A stretch of 64,000 nt of DNA, from the NCBI RefSeq assembly GCF_003012915.1, contig NZ_CP027770.1, forward strand, positions 372,001 through 436,000, written 5' to 3'. The position numbers were made by a program, and so were the translations under genes. The number at the start of each line of letters is the position of its first letter. Positions within the stretch are counted from its first letter, which is position 1. Shown here piece after piece: positions 21,501-31,097 of this stretch. This DNA is from Staphylococcus felis (GTDB taxonomy: Bacteria > Bacillota > Bacilli > Staphylococcales > Staphylococcaceae). The notes under the pieces are model-generated. The model ran no database searches and was not told where the DNA came from. It saw nothing but the letters and a program-made list of their open reading frames with translations.

Positions 21501-22076
21501 TAATGGTAATTTACGTGTTCTATCAATGCGGACGTATACGACATCTTTTGCATCAGTTTCATACTCTAACCAAGCACCACGGTTAGGGATGACAGTTGCA
21601 TCATAATTCACACGCCCATTTTTATCTAATTTTTCATTGAAGTAGACTGATGGTGAACGTACTAATTGCGATACGATAACACGTTCAGCCCCATTAATAA
21701 CGAATGTTCCTGTCTCAGTCATCAATGGGAAATCACCCATGAATACTTCTTGATCTTTAACTTCGCCTGTTTCCTTAATAATAAGGCGTACTTTTACACG
21801 TAATGGTGCAGCATAAGTCGCATCACGGTTTTTTGATTCTTCTAAATCATATTTAGGCTCGCCTAGTCGATAATCAACAAACTCTAGCGAAAGATTTCCA
21901 GTAAAGTCTTCAATCGGTGAAATGTCTCTAAACATTTCCAAAAGACCTTCTTTTAAAAACCAGTCATAAGATTTAGTTTGAATCTCTATAAGGTTTGGTA
22001 ACTCTAAAACTTCTGAGATTCTTGCATAGTTTCTACGTTTACGATGTCTTCCATATTGGACAAATTGACCTGCCAA
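18525..22076 (-). CDS. rpoB: RNA polymerase subunit beta
   Basis: Large catalytic subunit of 1183 aa. The rifampicin-binding cluster reads [17 protein letters not shown] then [13 protein letters not shown]: Ser, Asp, His and Arg positions linked to resistance are all wild type. The start codon is TTG (22074-22076), behind GAGGGGTGA; a TTG start for rpoB is also known in S. aureus. The C-terminus has the [27 protein letters not shown] region in two parts, normal for the family. First gene of the rpoB-rpoC operon. Confidence 0.98.
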   Translation of the reverse strand: MAGQFVQYGRHRKRRNYARISEVLELPNLIEIQTKSYDWFLKEGLLEMFRDISPIEDFTGNLSLEFVDYRLGEPKYDLEESKNRDATYAAPLRVKVRLIIKETGEVKDQEVFMGDFPLMTETGTFVINGAERVIVSQLVRSPSVYFNEKLDKNGRVNYDATVIPNRGAWLEYETDAKDVVYVRIDRTRKLPLTVLLRALGYSTDQEIIELIGDNEYLRNTLEKDNTENTEQALLEIYERLRPGEPPTVENAKSLLYSRFFDPKRYDLASVGRYKTNKKLHLKHRLFNQKLAEPIVNTETGEIVAEEGTVLDRRKLDEIMDVLESNANAQVYELPNSIVDEPVEVQSIKVYVPNDDEERTTTVIGNAFPDSAVKCITPADIVASMSYFFNLLHGIGYTDDIDHLGNRRLRSVGELLQNQFRIGLSRMERVVRERMSIQDTDSITPQQLINIRPVIASIKEFFGSSQLSQFMDQANPLAELTHKRRLSALGPGGLTRERAQMEVRDVHYSHYGRMCPIETPEGPNIGLINSLSSYARVNEFGFIETPYRKVDLETNKITDQIDYLTADEEDSYVVAQANARLDEEGRFLDDEIVCRFRGNNTTMAKEKMDYMDVSPKQVVSAATACIPFLENDDSNRALMGANMQRQAVPLMNPESPFVGTGMEHVAARDSGAAVICKNRGRVEHVQSSEILVRRLIDDNGQEVDGELDRYPLAKFKRSNSGTCYNQRPIIAAGDIVEKGEILADGPSMELGEMALGRNVVVGFMTWDGYNYEDAVIMSERLVKDDVYTSIHIEEYESEARDTKLGPEEITRDIPNVSESALKNLDDRGIVYVGAEVKDGDILVGKVTPKGVTELTAEERLLHAIFGEKAREVRDTSLRVPHGAGGIVLDVKVFNREEGDDSLSPGVNQLVRVYIVQKRKIHVGDKMCGRHGNKGVISKIVPEEDMPYLPDGRPIDIMLNPLGVPSRMNIGQVLELHLGMAAKNLGIHVASPVFDGANDDDVWSTIEEAGMARDGKTVLYDGRTGEPFDNRISVGVMYMLKLAHMVDDKLHARSTGPYSLVTQQPLGGKAQFGGQRFGEMEVWALEAYGAAYTLQEILTYKSDDTVGRVKTYEAIVKGENITRPSVPESFRVLMKELQSLGLDVKVMDEQDNEIEMRDLGDDDVPDRKINVQQSSVPESQIETNE

Positions 22077-22288
22077 ACAGATTCACCCCTCGAAAATTGT
22101 GTCATACTTGTTGGTAACGTTCATGTAACAAGACAAAAAGAAAACGGTAGCACATGAAATACGATGACACCATTTTCTATTCTGACAGTTTATTTATGAA
22201 TGTTACAATGAAACTTTAACCGTAAAAGTACACACTTATTGAACATAATTTTTTCATCTTAATACTTTATCATAACTACAAAATAAAA

Positions 22289-22897
22289 TCAAGGTTTTAC
22301 GCTTTTTAATATATGATAACCTTTTTGGTTGGCAATTGATTCTACGTTACCAAATACTTCGTCCATTTTCTTTTTAGCAGATGGCATACCTTGTTTCTTT
22401 TGAATCACAACATATAACGCACCTTGTGTTTTTAACTTTATAAAAGCATCTTCTAAAATTTGATGTACGACCTTTTTTCCAGCGCGTATAGGCGGATTAG
22501 TCAAAATGTAATCACACGATGCTCTTTCAATTGCTGTTAATCCATCACTTTCTTGAATCGAAACGTTTTGAATTGCATTGTGGCTAGCATTTTTTTGCGC
22601 TAAGCCTAATGCACGTCTATTAACATCCAACAAGGTCACATGATCATGTGGTGCAACTTTTGCTAACATTAAACCAATTGGACCATATCCACAGCCAACA
22701 TCTGCAATCTCTTTAGTTTGACCAGGCGGATGTTCACGCAAGAAAGTTTGAATTAATAAGTCTGAACCAAAATCAACCTTATCTCTTGAGAAAACACCTG
22801 TATCTGTTACAAGGTTCAAAGTATGTTGATGATAATGGTATTGTATGTTTTTTTCGTTCGTTTCTACATCAGGATGTGCATCATAATAATGACTCAT
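22289..22897 (-). CDS. Class I SAM-dependent methyltransferase, RsmC-like (YbxB)
   Basis: 202-aa single-domain methyltransferase. SAM-binding motif I is DVGCGYGPIGL; the catalytic NPPI motif (N-P-P-[FYWI]) marks RNA or protein amino-group methylation. It resembles the C-terminal half of E. coli RsmC, which modifies G1207 of 16S rRNA; Gram-positive homologues are single-domain, as here. It lies between rplL and rpoB, the conserved ybxB place. The terminator at 22932-22966 separates it from rplL, so expression may depend on read-through. Confidence 0.85.
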   Translation of the reverse strand: MSHYYDAHPDVETNEKNIQYHYHQHTLNLVTDTGVFSRDKVDFGSDLLIQTFLREHPPGQTKEIADVGCGYGPIGLMLAKVAPHDHVTLLDVNRRALGLAQKNASHNAIQNVSIQESDGLTAIERASCDYILTNPPIRAGKKVVHQILEDAFIKLKTQGALYVVIQKKQGMPSAKKKMDEVFGNVESIANQKGYHILKSVKP

Positions 22898-22931
22898 ATG
22901 TCACACCTCTTTTATATTGTTGTATATATTC

Positions 22932-22966
22932 AAAAACCCGCTATCACTTAAGAATAGCGGGTTTTT
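22932..22966 (-). terminator. Terminator after rplL
   Basis: Stem AAAACCCGCTAT / ATAGCGGGTTTT with a 9-nt loop, ending in TTTTTG on the minus strand. It lies 15 bp after the rplL stop. Confidence 0.9.
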
Positions 22967-22980
22967 CACTTATCAATGAA

Positions 22981-23346
22981 TTATTTTAATTCTACAGAAG
23001 CGCCAACTTCTTCTAATTGTTCTTTAAGTTTTTCAGCTTCTTCTTTAGGCATAGCTTCTTTGATTACGCTTGGAGCGCCGTCAACTAATTCTTTAGCATC
23101 TTTTAAGCCTAAACCAGTTGCTTCTTTAACTGCTTTAACAACTTTGATTTTTGATGATCCAGCTGAAGTTAATTCAACATCAAATTCAGTTTTTTCTGCT
23201 GCTGCGTCTCCGCCTGCTGCACCTGCTGCTGCAACTGGAGCTGCTGCTGTTACACCAAATTCTTCTTCGATTGCTTTAACTAAGTCATTTAATTCTAATA
23301 CTGACATTTCTTTAATTGCTTCAATGATTTGCTCTTGATTAGCCAT
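22981..23346 (-). CDS. rplL: 50S ribosomal protein L7/L12
   Basis: Acidic stalk protein, 121 aa, that recruits translation GTPases. N-terminal dimerisation helix, an alanine-rich hinge near residues 36-50, and a C-terminal factor-binding domain with the [18 protein letters not shown] helix. Pairs with L10, encoded 36 bp upstream. GGAGGAA lies ahead of the ATG. Confidence 0.98.
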   Translation of the reverse strand: MANQEQIIEAIKEMSVLELNDLVKAIEEEFGVTAAAPVAAAGAAGGDAAAEKTEFDVELTSAGSSKIKVVKAVKEATGLGLKDAKELVDGAPSVIKEAMPKEEAEKLKEQLEEVGASVELK

Positions 23347-23382
23347 TTAAAATTCCTCCAATTTTTTTAGGTTTTTTATAAA

Positions 23383-23889
23383 TTATTCAGCGTTTTCTGC
23401 GTTTTCTTTGTCTTCTCCAACAGCTTTAACCGCATAAGCGAAGTTGCGGATTGGAGCTTGTAATACAGAAAGAAGCATTGATACAAGACCTTCGTGTGAT
23501 GGTAGTGAACCCACTGTTTTAACTTCTTCAGCAGAGATAACGTTACCTTCCATTACACCTGTCTTAATTTCTAAAGCTTCATGTTCTTTTGCAAAACCAG
23601 CAATAACCTTAGCTGGCGCTACAACGTCTTCAGTAGTGAATGCTACTGCTGTTGGACCAGTTAAAAACTCATCTAATCCTTCAATACCAGCTTGTTCAGC
23701 TGCACGACGTAACATTGTGTTTTTGTATACTTTGTACTGAACGCCAGCTTCACGTAATTGCTTACGTAATTCTGTTACTTCAGCAACTGTTAAACCACGG
23801 TAGTCAACAACTACTGTTGATACAGAGCTTTTAAGTTGTTCAGCGATAACATCAACATGTTGTTTTTTCGCTTCGATAATCTTAGACAT
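23383..23889 (-). CDS. rplJ: 50S ribosomal protein L10
   Basis: Stalk base protein, 168 aa, anchoring L7/L12 dimers to 23S rRNA. The N-terminal RNA-binding part includes the [17 protein letters not shown] segment; the C-terminal helix that binds L7/L12 is acidic. Made with rplL from a promoter at 24082-24110 through a 190-nt leader. In B. subtilis the L10-L12 complex represses its own operon via this leader; the same is likely here. Confidence 0.98.
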   Translation of the reverse strand: MSKIIEAKKQHVDVIAEQLKSSVSTVVVDYRGLTVAEVTELRKQLREAGVQYKVYKNTMLRRAAEQAGIEGLDEFLTGPTAVAFTTEDVVAPAKVIAGFAKEHEALEIKTGVMEGNVISAEEVKTVGSLPSHEGLVSMLLSVLQAPIRNFAYAVKAVGEDKENAENAE

Positions 23890-24075
23890 TTAGACACCTC
23901 CATAGATAAGTTTTGGTGCTTTATCTATCCGAGTATTCACTCAAATAAAAAAGCACTTTTTACCCTCGGCAAAAAGTGCTTGAATGTTTTTCACGTTCAA
24001 GTCAATTTAGCCTCGGTAGGATAAGCGTTTAAGTTCAATAAAGAACTCCTACTGTCTTAGGTAAAATATTCAACA
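23890..24075 (-). promoter_or_regulatory. L10 leader (ribosomal protein leader RNA) with internal terminator
   Basis: Non-coding leader between the rplJ promoter and start codon. It contains a strong hairpin, AAGCACTTTTT (23951-23961) with AAAAAGTGCTT (23971-23981), followed on the minus strand by TTTTTTAT. Upstream are conserved-looking internal pieces (CTACCGAGGC and GCCGAGGGT type segments) typical of L10 leaders. Binding of L10(L12)4 would favour termination. Confidence 0.8.
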
Positions 24076-24081
24076 AAATTT

Positions 24082-24110
24082 AATATACCGGTTTTCGTGT
24101 AATATGTCAA
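24082..24110 (-). promoter_or_regulatory. rplJ-rplL promoter
   Basis: Minus strand -35 TTGACA (24105-24110), 17-bp spacer, -10 TATATT (24082-24087). Confidence 0.8.
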
Positions 24111-24138
24111 CCGTTTTTGATAGTTTTAATGCAATATA

Positions 24139-24834
24139 TTATAATTTAAAGCTAGCTGTATCAACTTTAACACCAGGACCCATTGTCGTTGTCACTGCAA
24201 CAGATTTAAAGTAAGTACCTTTAGCTGATGCTGGTTTAGCTTTAGTTAATACATCTTGTAAAGTTTTGAAGTTTTCTACTAATTTGTCAGTATCAAATGA
24301 TACTTTACCAATAGAAGCGTGAACAATACCTGCTTTTTCTGCACGGTATTCTACTTTACCAGCTTTGATTTCTTCGACTGCTTTTTTAACATCCATCGTC
24401 ACTGTACCAGTTTTAGGGTTTGGCATTAAACCTTTAGGTCCTAATACACGACCTAATTTACCAACTTCACCCATCATGTCAGGTGTTGCAACAACTACGT
24501 CAAAATCAAACCAACCTTGTTGGATTTTGTTAACGTATTCTGCATCGCCAACATAGTCAGCACCTGCTGCTTCTGCTTCTGCAATTTTATCACCTTTAGC
24601 AAATACTAATACACGTTGCGATTTACCAGTACCATGTGGTAATACAACTGCTCCACGGATTTGCTGATCGTTTTTACGTGTATCAATTCCTAAACGGAAC
24701 GCCACTTCAACTGAAGCATCAAAGTTAGCAATTGATGTTTCTTTAGCTAAGCTGATTGCTTCTTCAACTGAATAGACTGCTTGACGATCAATTTTGCTAA
24801 TTGCTTCTTGATACTTTTTACCTTTTTTAGCCAT
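24139..24834 (-). CDS. rplA: 50S ribosomal protein L1
   Basis: 231-aa protein of the mobile L1 stalk, and a translational repressor in many bacteria. [11 protein letters not shown] start at ATG 24834 behind AAAGGAGG; 23 in-frame residues upstream are non-coding leader. Signature region [11 protein letters not shown] and the [16 protein letters not shown] loop are intact. The 316-bp gap to rplK, where a short spacer is usual, holds a run of hairpins. Confidence 0.98.
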   Translation of the reverse strand: MAKKGKKYQEAISKIDRQAVYSVEEAISLAKETSIANFDASVEVAFRLGIDTRKNDQQIRGAVVLPHGTGKSQRVLVFAKGDKIAEAEAAGADYVGDAEYVNKIQQGWFDFDVVVATPDMMGEVGKLGRVLGPKGLMPNPKTGTVTMDVKKAVEEIKAGKVEYRAEKAGIVHASIGKVSFDTDKLVENFKTLQDVLTKAKPASAKGTYFKSVAVTTTMGPGVKVDTASFKL

Positions 24835-25150
24835 CTTTTTTCCTCCTTTAGTGGTTTTATCGGAATGTCCTCCCACATTTGGAACGGGATAGAATTGTTT
24901 CATTCACAAAATGTGAGTCCCGTTCATAATATGTAGCACCTCTTTGATGCCACATATTACCTTTTATCGCTATACATTTTTATGGATGGGATTGTTGGTC
25001 CCATCCTCTTTGCGCTAAACATGAAGTTAGACTAAAACTGATTATCAGCTTTCAAAGGAGTCCTTTTGAGTCGTAACCTCGTTTGTTACAAAGTCATGCG
25101 CGATTTACGTTTAAAATTTATAGTTTCAATTGGTTGTGTATGTGTCGAGA
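24835..25150 (-). promoter_or_regulatory. Structured rplK-rplA intergenic leader, three hairpins in a row
   Basis: In transcription order: GGATGGGA (24984-24991) with TCCCATCC (24999-25006); a 10-bp stem joining 24928-24937 and 24949-24958 with one G-U; and GAACGGGA (24882-24889) with TCCCGTTC (24918-24925). None has a T-tract. The last ends ~50 nt before the L1 start. Likely a post-transcriptional control or processing region; the ligand is unknown. Confidence 0.5.
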
Positions 25151-25573
25151 TTACTCAACAACAATACCCATGCTACGTGCTGTACCTTCAACAATACGCA
25201 TAGCCGCTTCTTCATCAGCAGCGTTTAAGTCAGGCATTTTTGTTTGAGCAATTTCACGTACTTGATCTTTAGTTACAGTAGCAACTTTGTTTTTGTTTGG
25301 TTCACCTGAACCTTTTTCAATACCAGCTGCTTTTTTAAGTAATACTGCTGCAGGTGGTGTTTTTGTAATAAATGTAAATGAACGATCTTCATATACATAA
25401 ATTTCAACTGGAATGATTAAACCTGCTTGCTCTTGAGTACGTGCATTAAATTCCTTTGTGAAAGCCATAATGTTCACACCGGCTTGACCTAATGCAGGAC
25501 CAACTGGTGGTGCTGGGTTTGCTTTACCTGCTGGAATTTGTAATTTAACAACTTTTTCTACTTTTTTAGCCAC
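25151..25573 (-). CDS. rplK: 50S ribosomal protein L11
   Basis: 140-aa protein of the GTPase-associated centre; contacts 23S helices 43-44 and is needed for the stringent response. The proline-rich N-terminal [18 protein letters not shown] is diagnostic. I start at GTG 25573 (VAKKVEK), which has GGAGGTG at normal spacing; the GTG three codons upstream sits on the Shine-Dalgarno itself. Own promoter and leader upstream. Confidence 0.97.
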   Translation of the reverse strand: MAKKVEKVVKLQIPAGKANPAPPVGPALGQAGVNIMAFTKEFNARTQEQAGLIIPVEIYVYEDRSFTFITKTPPAAVLLKKAAGIEKGSGEPNKNKVATVTKDQVREIAQTKMPDLNAADEEAAMRIVEGTARSMGIVVE

Positions 25574-25679
25574 GATGTGCACCTCCTTGATATCGTGATG
25601 TGGTCACAGGGCTCATTATTGCCCTCCCACTCATAACATTTCGTGACGAAATGTAGCGCTATAAATGCGCGACCTCGTT
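25574..25679 (-). promoter_or_regulatory. rplK 5' leader with short hairpins
   Basis: Between the promoter and GTG start: GCGC (25656-25659) with GCGC (25667-25670); ACATTTCG (25636-25643) with CGAAATGT (25647-25654); AGGGC (25608-25612) with GCCCT (25621-25625). A long structured leader for an L11-L1 operon is consistent with L1 autoregulation; not demonstrated. Confidence 0.45.
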
Positions 25680-25708
25680 ATTATAACACTTACATTGTCA
25701 TATTACAA
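25680..25708 (-). promoter_or_regulatory. rplK promoter
   Basis: Minus strand -35 TTGTAA (25703-25708), 17-bp spacer, -10 TATAAT (25680-25685). Confidence 0.7.
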
Positions 25709-25743
25709 CATCATTTTTGAATTCTTTTTCTTCATGCTCAATT

Positions 25744-26292
25744 TTAAAGTTTCTCAATTTGGTCAAATTCAACTTCGACAGGTGTTTCTCTACCGAACAT
25801 ATCAACTAAAACCGTTAACTTAAATTTATCTGCTTCGATTTCGCTAATTTCACCAACTTGATTTGCAAATGGACCTGATGTAATACGAACTTGTTCACCT
25901 AAATCAACTTCAACATCGATTGTTTTTTCCTTCATTCCCATTTGCTTTAAGATAAATCTCACTTCATCTGGTAAAAGCGGATTGGGTTTTGATCCTGCTC
26001 CAGCTGAACCAACAAAACCTGTTACACCTGGTGTATTTCGAACAACATACCAAGACTCATCTGTCATAATTAATTCAACAAGTACATATCCTGGGAATGT
26101 CTTTTTCATCAATTTCTTCGCTTTACCATCTTTAACCTGTGTTTCTTCTTCTTCAGGAATCACAACTCTAAAGATTTGTTCAGTCATATTCATTGATTCA
26201 ACACGTTTTTGCAAATTTTGTTTTACTTTATTTTCATAGCCAGAGTAGGTATGAACTGCATACCAACGTTTAGCCCCTAACTCTTCAGACAT
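25744..26292 (-). CDS. nusG: Transcription termination/antitermination factor NusG
   Basis: 182-aa RNA polymerase-associated factor. NGN domain at the N-terminus (RWYAVHTYSGYE) and KOW domain at the C-terminus (GEQVRITSGPFANQVGEI). Couples RNA polymerase to ribosomes and modulates pausing. Seventeen bp after secE, the near-universal pairing. Confidence 0.97.
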   Translation of the reverse strand: MSEELGAKRWYAVHTYSGYENKVKQNLQKRVESMNMTEQIFRVVIPEEEETQVKDGKAKKLMKKTFPGYVLVELIMTDESWYVVRNTPGVTGFVGSAGAGSKPNPLLPDEVRFILKQMGMKEKTIDVEVDLGEQVRITSGPFANQVGEISEIEADKFKLTVLVDMFGRETPVEVEFDQIEKL

Positions 26293-26309
26293 GTTGACAA
26301 CTCCTCACT

Positions 26310-26489
26310 CTATTTTATCATTTCGATTAGCTGGCCAATTCCAACATCTAATCCATAGAAAAAAACTAAAAAGAACAATACTGTAAAAACTACAATAGTT
26401 GTATATTTAACCAATTCCGGACCAGTCGGCCAACTTGTCTTTTCCATTTCAGACTTAACACCTTGGAAGAAATTTTCCTTTTTCGCCAT
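26310..26489 (-). CDS. secE: Preprotein translocase subunit SecE
   Basis: 59-aa membrane protein that clamps SecY. Amphipathic N-terminal helix ([23 protein letters not shown]) given in two halves here as [11 protein letters not shown] and [12 protein letters not shown], then one transmembrane helix rich in Val/Phe. I start at ATG 26489 (MAKKENFF) by family similarity; another ATG two codons upstream (26495) is equally near GGAGGG and cannot be ruled out. Confidence 0.95.
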   Translation of the reverse strand: MAKKENFFQGVKSEMEKTSWPTGPELVKYTTIVVFTVLFFLVFFYGLDVGIGQLIEMIK

Positions 26490-26506
26490 AGTCATTTTCC
26501 CTCCAT

Positions 26507-26650
26507 CTATTTAGATTCTTTATGCAATGTGTGCGTGTTACAAGTCATACAAAATTTTTTAAGCTCAAGTCTCTTATTACGATTTGGAGATTTTGGTACA
26601 TGATAGTTCCTGTTTCCACACGTTTCACAATTTAAAGGTACTTTTTTCAA
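26507..26650 (-). CDS. rpmG: 50S ribosomal protein L33 (zinc-binding type)
   Basis: 47-aa basic protein translated from TTG at 26648-26650: [15 protein letters not shown], ending THTLHKESK. Four cysteines form two pairs (CETC and CMTC), so it is the C+ zinc form of L33. GGTGAG lies just upstream. It is first in the rpmG-secE-nusG operon. Too short for routine ORF lists. Confidence 0.93.
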   Translation of the reverse strand: MKKVPLNCETCGNRNYHVPKSPNRNKRLELKKFCMTCNTHTLHKESK

Positions 26651-26682
26651 ACCAACTCACCTTACTCCCATAATACCAATTT

Positions 26683-26712
26683 ACTATACATAAGTTTACA
26701 TTCAATTGTCAA
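26683..26712 (-). promoter_or_regulatory. rpmG-secE-nusG promoter, overlapping the end of sigH
   Basis: Minus strand -35 TTGACA (26707-26712), 18-bp spacer, -10 TATAGT (26683-26688). The -35 lies inside the last codons of sigH. Confidence 0.7.
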
Positions 26713-27283
26713 ACAAGTTTTCAGTTCTTAAAACCTTCTTTAATTTACGACGTATTCGATATATTGCATTGTATACTTGCTTATTTTTGACATTCAAATG
26801 TGTTGCAATCTCAATAGGCGTCCATTCTTTCACCAAATAATTAAATACTTGTGTTTCAAATGAACTCATTTCATTAAAATGACGCTCAATACACGCTTTA
26901 ATATCATCAGCATATAATTGATCTTCGGTACTATAAGATTGGCTTTGCATTTTTAAATATAATTGCGTTGACTGCTCATTAACATAATCCGTATGGCGCT
27001 CAATATGGCGTAACTTTCGACGTCGATAATCTACTTTTCTCATATGAACCGCCCTGTTAATGTAATGGTCAATTGGAATGTCATTGTGAAAATTCTTTTG
27101 CTTTAATTTTTCATAAATGGCCCATACTGCTTCTTGAACCATGTCATCATAATCACAAGGTCGTATACTGTAGTCTTTCATACCTTTTTGGGCAAGTATC
27201 GCAATATGCTTAATTAAAAAGTCATATTGATATGGGTCGGAATCAGATGGAAGGTGGCGATCAAAATACCGGAAATATGTCAT
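26702..27283 (-). CDS. sigH: RNA polymerase sigma factor SigH (competence-type in staphylococci)
   Basis: 193-aa sigma-70-family protein. Region 2 (core binding and -10 melting) includes CDYDDMVQEAVWAIYEK; region 4 has a helix-turn-helix around WTPIEIATHLNVKNKQVYNAIYR. Its place between the NYN protein and L33 equals sigH in B. subtilis and S. aureus, where it controls competence genes and is normally silent. Start ATG 27283 behind GGAGG; a TTG directly before it is in frame. The frame is intact. Confidence 0.88.
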   Translation of the reverse strand: MTYFRYFDRHLPSDSDPYQYDFLIKHIAILAQKGMKDYSIRPCDYDDMVQEAVWAIYEKLKQKNFHNDIPIDHYINRAVHMRKVDYRRRKLRHIERHTDYVNEQSTQLYLKMQSQSYSTEDQLYADDIKACIERHFNEMSSFETQVFNYLVKEWTPIEIATHLNVKNKQVYNAIYRIRRKLKKVLRTENLFDN

Positions 27284-27357
27284 CAAGTTTCCTCCGCTTT
27301 AATCAATTTTTACTATCATATCTATTAAAGCATTGAAAAATCAAGGCTACTAAATGA

Positions 27358-27882
27358 CTATTCTTGATGGCGACCTCGTCTGATTTTCTCAAATTCAGTC
27401 AGCACGTCTTCTGTGAGTTGAATACGTGTTCTTGGCTTTGTAGACTCAATATTTGTCATCGATTTTGAAACGGTATCTTTGTTTTCTTTGAGGTGTCTCC
27501 ACATTTCACGTGATGATAATCGATAAGCGCCTGTTCCGAAAATAGCATGCTGCTCGCTCATATCACTTGTTACAACTGTAATATGCGTTGTGTGTTTATT
27601 ATAAGTATTGTAGACGAAGCGCTCAATAAAGCTATCTGCTGTTTCATTTTCTTTCGTAAATATGACCTGCACACCGTGATACACCGTTTCAGTTTGAGGG
27701 GTTCCTTGCTCATAAGCATCGAATACACAAATAATTTTGCCTTTAACGACTGCATTGTAATTAGCAATTTCGATCAAAAGCTGTTCACGTGCTTCTTCTA
27801 AACTTTCTTTTGCCACCGCAGTGAGCTCTTGTGAATGCCCTATCATATTATAACCATCAATAATGACGTAATAATCCTTCAT
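27358..27882 (-). CDS. rae1: NYN-domain ribosome-associated endoribonuclease Rae1 (YacP)
   Basis: 174-aa PIN-like NYN nuclease. The first strand IIDGYNMIGH has the catalytic Asp; further acidic residues in CVFDAYEQG and the VTSDMSEQ segment complete the metal site. In B. subtilis Rae1 enters the ribosome A site and cuts mRNA in a translation-dependent way. Three bp after rlmB, so co-translated. Confidence 0.88.
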   Translation of the reverse strand: MKDYYVIIDGYNMIGHSQELTAVAKESLEEAREQLLIEIANYNAVVKGKIICVFDAYEQGTPQTETVYHGVQVIFTKENETADSFIERFVYNTYNKHTTHITVVTSDMSEQHAIFGTGAYRLSSREMWRHLKENKDTVSKSMTNIESTKPRTRIQLTEDVLTEFEKIRRGRHQE

Positions 27883-27885
27883 CGT

Positions 27886-28635
27886 TTAATTTTCACCACC
27901 AATGGGCTGACGTTTACGCAAGACTTCATACATCATTAAGCTTGCTGCAACAGATGCATTCAGACTATTCACGTGACCTACCATTGGAATTTTAATGTAA
28001 AAATCACATTTCTCTTTAACCCGTCGACTCATGCCATGACCTTCGCTGCCAATGACAATAGCTAGTGGCATATCTACTTGCATCTGTCTATAATCTGTAG
28101 CATGATTTGCCTCTGTCCCAGCAATCCAGTAACCCTTCTCTTTCAGTTCATCTATTGTTTGTGAAAGGTTCGTTACCCTTATAACTGGTACATGTTGAAT
28201 GGCTCCTGTGGATGCTTTTGCAACAACCTGTGTCAAGGCCACCGAGCGACGTTTTGGAATAATAATTCCATCAACGCCAGTAGCATCTGCTGTCCTTAAT
28301 ATGGAGCCTAAATTATGCGGATCTTCTAATCCATCTAAAATTATAACTGTAGATAAACTTTCTTTTTGTGCTGTTTCGTTTAAGAAGTCTTGCAACGCCT
28401 TATATTCATATGGCGCAATATACGCAGCGACACCTTGATGTGGGGCATCTGAGATAAAATCTAATTTAGATTTCGGCACAGTTTGGACAACAAGTTTTAG
28501 AGATTTTGCTTTTTTTAAAATATCATCAATCTGTTGTTTCTTAACGCCTTCTTGAATTAAAATTTTATTGATCGCATGTCCACTCATTAGTGCCTCTTTG
28601 ACTGCGTGACGTCCTACAATTATTTCTTGATCCAT
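27886..28635 (-). CDS. rlmB: 23S rRNA (guanosine-2'-O-)-methyltransferase RlmB
   Basis: SPOUT-class methyltransferase of 249 aa that modifies G2251 in the 23S P loop. An N-terminal substrate-binding domain ([10 protein letters not shown]) is followed by the trefoil-knot domain: motif 1 [16 protein letters not shown], motif 2 [12 protein letters not shown], motif 3 [16 protein letters not shown] start at ATG 28635; a TTG at 28647 overlaps mrnC but abuts the AGGGG sequence. Confidence 0.93.
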   Translation of the reverse strand: MDQEIIVGRHAVKEALMSGHAINKILIQEGVKKQQIDDILKKAKSLKLVVQTVPKSKLDFISDAPHQGVAAYIAPYEYKALQDFLNETAQKESLSTVIILDGLEDPHNLGSILRTADATGVDGIIIPKRRSVALTQVVAKASTGAIQHVPVIRVTNLSQTIDELKEKGYWIAGTEANHATDYRQMQVDMPLAIVIGSEGHGMSRRVKEKCDFYIKIPMVGHVNSLNASVAASLMMYEVLRKRQPIGGEN

Positions 28636-28643
28636 TGACACTT

Positions 28644-29045
28644 TCAACCCCTTTCTTCTACATACTTTATGATGGTTTGTAACAATAATTCTAAACGTTC
28701 TGAGCGTTCGTCCAAATATAAAAAGCCAATAATCGCTTCTAAACCTGAACTTTTACGATACGTTTGAATGTCTGTATTTTTAGCTTTTGTGTAACTTTTC
28801 GCATTACGACCACGCTTGATAATATCCAATTCTTCTTCTGTAAACCATTGATTGTCCATGAATTGTGCTAATGTTTTCGCCTGACTTTTAGCTGACACAT
28901 ATCGCTTAGCTTCTTGGTGCAAACGATTAGGTTTACTTTTTAACTTTAAAACGATATATTTTCTCACATATTGATCAAGTACGGCGTCACCCATATACGC
29001 TAAAGATAACGGGTTTAATAATTTATAATTTAATGATTTATCCAC
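28644..29045 (-). CDS. mrnC: Mini-ribonuclease III
   Basis: 133-aa RNase III catalytic domain without a dsRNA-binding domain; matures 23S rRNA ends in Bacillales. The signature [14 protein letters not shown] contains the catalytic Asp, with a further Glu pair in the C-terminal helix ([10 protein letters not shown]). Overlaps cysS by 8 nt, so it is coupled to it. Sits in a cluster of RNA-processing genes with rlmB and rae1. Confidence 0.93.
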   Translation of the reverse strand: MDKSLNYKLLNPLSLAYMGDAVLDQYVRKYIVLKLKSKPNRLHQEAKRYVSAKSQAKTLAQFMDNQWFTEEELDIIKRGRNAKSYTKAKNTDIQTYRKSSGLEAIIGFLYLDERSERLELLLQTIIKYVEERG

Positions 29046-30438
29046 GTTTAAATCTCACACCTTGAGGCGTATCTTCTAAAATAATATTTTGCGCTTTGAG
29101 TTGGTCTCGAATCTCATCTGCACGCGCAAAATCCTTATTTTGACGCGCTTGATTACGCTTTTCAATCAGTGCTTCGATTTCAGAATCAACCAAACTTTCT
29201 GTTGCACGGTTCTCAAGTGGCACTCCTAATACATCACTAAAAATAGCAAAGACGTCTTTAAAACGTTGAATGACTTTTGTTGCTGTATTATCTTCCAATA
29301 CGTATTTATTAGCCAATTTCGCCAAGTCATACCACGCTGTAATCGCGTTAGCTGTATTAAAATCGTCATCCATAACTTTCTCAAATTGTGCTAAAATAGC
29401 GTCAATTTGATGCACATACGTATCATCAACCTCGATATCTGTAGCAATTGACTCACGTGCCTTTAACGCTTCATAGCTGTTACGGATTCTTTCCAATCCA
29501 CGGCGTGCTGACTCCACAAGTTCGAGATTGTAGTTAATCGGACTTCTGTAGTGAACACTAATCATGAAGAAACGCAATACGTCTGGATCAACTTCTTTGA
29601 TAATATCGTGTACTAATATGAAGTTCCCAAGAGACTTACTCATTTTTTCATTGTCGATGTTAATAAAACCATTGTGCATCCAATAGTTTGCAAACGGTGC
29701 ATGGTTGTGCGCCTCAGACTGTGCAATTTCATTTTCGTGGTGTGGAAATTGTAAATCGCTTCCACCTGCGTGGATATCAATGGTTACGCCTAACTTTTCA
29801 TAAGCCATTACAGAACATTCGATATGCCAACCTGGGCGACCTTGACCAAATGGACTCTCCCAACTAATTTCGCCTGGTTTGGCTTTTTTCCATAGTGTAA
29901 AGTCTAAAGCATCCTCTTTTTGTTTACCTTGTTCAATACGTGCCCCGACCTTCAAATCATCTATCGACTGATGGCTCAGCTTGCCATATCCTTCAAATTG
30001 CCGTGTCTTGAAGTAAACGTCTCCACCACTTTCATAAGCAAATCCATCATCAACTAATTTTTTAATAAATTTGATGATGTCATCCATATGATCCATGACA
30101 CGTGGGTTAGAAGTTGCTTTTTTCACATTCAATGCCCCAGTATCTTCATAAAATGCTTGAATATAACGATCTGCAATCTCAGGCACACTCTCTCCCAACT
30201 CTTGAGCACGTTTAATCAACTTATCATCAACATCGGTAAAGTTTGAAACGTAATCGACTTCGTACCCTTTATATTCGAAGTAACGTCGAACGACATCATA
30301 GTTTATAGCCGGGCGCGCATTACCAATATGAATGTAATTGTACACTGTAGGTCCACAAACATACATTTTTACTTTTCCTGGTTCGATAGGTTGAAATGGC
30401 TCTTTCTGCCGTGTCAGTGTGTTATATAATGTAATCAT
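29038..30438 (-). CDS. cysS: Cysteinyl-tRNA synthetase
   Basis: Class I synthetase, 466 aa. The HIGH motif is HIGN in [14 protein letters not shown] is intact in [10 protein letters not shown]. Zinc-binding Cys28-type residue in YVCGPT, and the later [11 protein letters not shown] segment. Start ATG 30438 behind GGAGAG; ten in-frame residues upstream lie within cysE. It overlaps cysE by 17 nt, so serine acetylation and cysteine charging are co-expressed under the T-box. Confidence 0.97.
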   Translation of the reverse strand: MITLYNTLTRQKEPFQPIEPGKVKMYVCGPTVYNYIHIGNARPAINYDVVRRYFEYKGYEVDYVSNFTDVDDKLIKRAQELGESVPEIADRYIQAFYEDTGALNVKKATSNPRVMDHMDDIIKFIKKLVDDGFAYESGGDVYFKTRQFEGYGKLSHQSIDDLKVGARIEQGKQKEDALDFTLWKKAKPGEISWESPFGQGRPGWHIECSVMAYEKLGVTIDIHAGGSDLQFPHHENEIAQSEAHNHAPFANYWMHNGFINIDNEKMSKSLGNFILVHDIIKEVDPDVLRFFMISVHYRSPINYNLELVESARRGLERIRNSYEALKARESIATDIEVDDTYVHQIDAILAQFEKVMDDDFNTANAITAWYDLAKLANKYVLEDNTATKVIQRFKDVFAIFSDVLGVPLENRATESLVDSEIEALIEKRNQARQNKDFARADEIRDQLKAQNIILEDTPQGVRFKRG

Positions 30439-31063
30439 CTTTAATCTCTCCATTTTTAGTTTGTTCAAGTTGTTTTTCGAGTTGCTTCAATTGTTCATAA
30501 ATTGGATCTGGTAAATTAAGGTGGTCAAATGTTTTCCCAATACGTTTGCCATCTTGTTTCACAATACGACCAGGTATACCCACTACTGTTGTATAACTCG
30601 GAACATTTCTGAGTACAACTGAGTTGGCACCGATATTCACATTGGATTCTACTTTGATATTCCCTAAAACTTTAGAGCCCGCTGCAATGAGTACATTATC
30701 ACCGATATCTGGGTGACGCTTGCCTTTTTCTTTACCAGTTCCACCAAGCGTCACACCTTGATAAATTGTGACATTATCACCAATTGTACATGTTTCACCA
30801 ATGACCACACCCATACCATGGTCAATAAACAAACGCCGTCCTATTTTAGCACCTGGATGAATCTCAATTCCTGTAAAAAAACGAGAAACTTGCGAAATCA
30901 TACGTGCTAATGTATATTTTTTCTGTTTATATAGTTTATGCGCAATAAGGTGACTCCATACCGCATGTAAACCAGCATACGTTGTAATGACTTCAAAAGT
31001 CGAACGCGCAGCTGGATCTTGTTCAAATACCATTTTAACGTCATCCATCATTCGTCTAATCAC
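30422..31063 (-). CDS. cysE: Serine O-acetyltransferase
   Basis: Makes O-acetylserine, the carbon skeleton for cysteine. 213 aa: N-terminal helical domain, then left-handed beta-helix hexapeptide repeats (from IHPGAKIG to [10 protein letters not shown]) with the active-site His in FIDHGMG. Starts with GTG (31061-31063), 8 nt after GGGGGA. Preceded by a cysteine T-box and by an inserted repeat, see below. Confidence 0.95.
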   Translation of the reverse strand: MIRRMMDDVKMVFEQDPAARSTFEVITTYAGLHAVWSHLIAHKLYKQKKYTLARMISQVSRFFTGIEIHPGAKIGRRLFIDHGMGVVIGETCTIGDNVTIYQGVTLGGTGKEKGKRHPDIGDNVLIAAGSKVLGNIKVESNVNIGANSVVLRNVPSYTTVVGIPGRIVKQDGKRIGKTFDHLNLPDPIYEQLKQLEKQLEQTKNGEIKDDYII

Positions 31064-31097
31064 TCATCATTCCCCCATTCTCTAAATAAGCCATCTG

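Noticed and set aside
18525-22076. Resistance mutations in rpoB, rpsL or fusA
   Set aside because: Residues in the usual rifampicin, streptomycin and fusidic-acid sites look wild type by eye.
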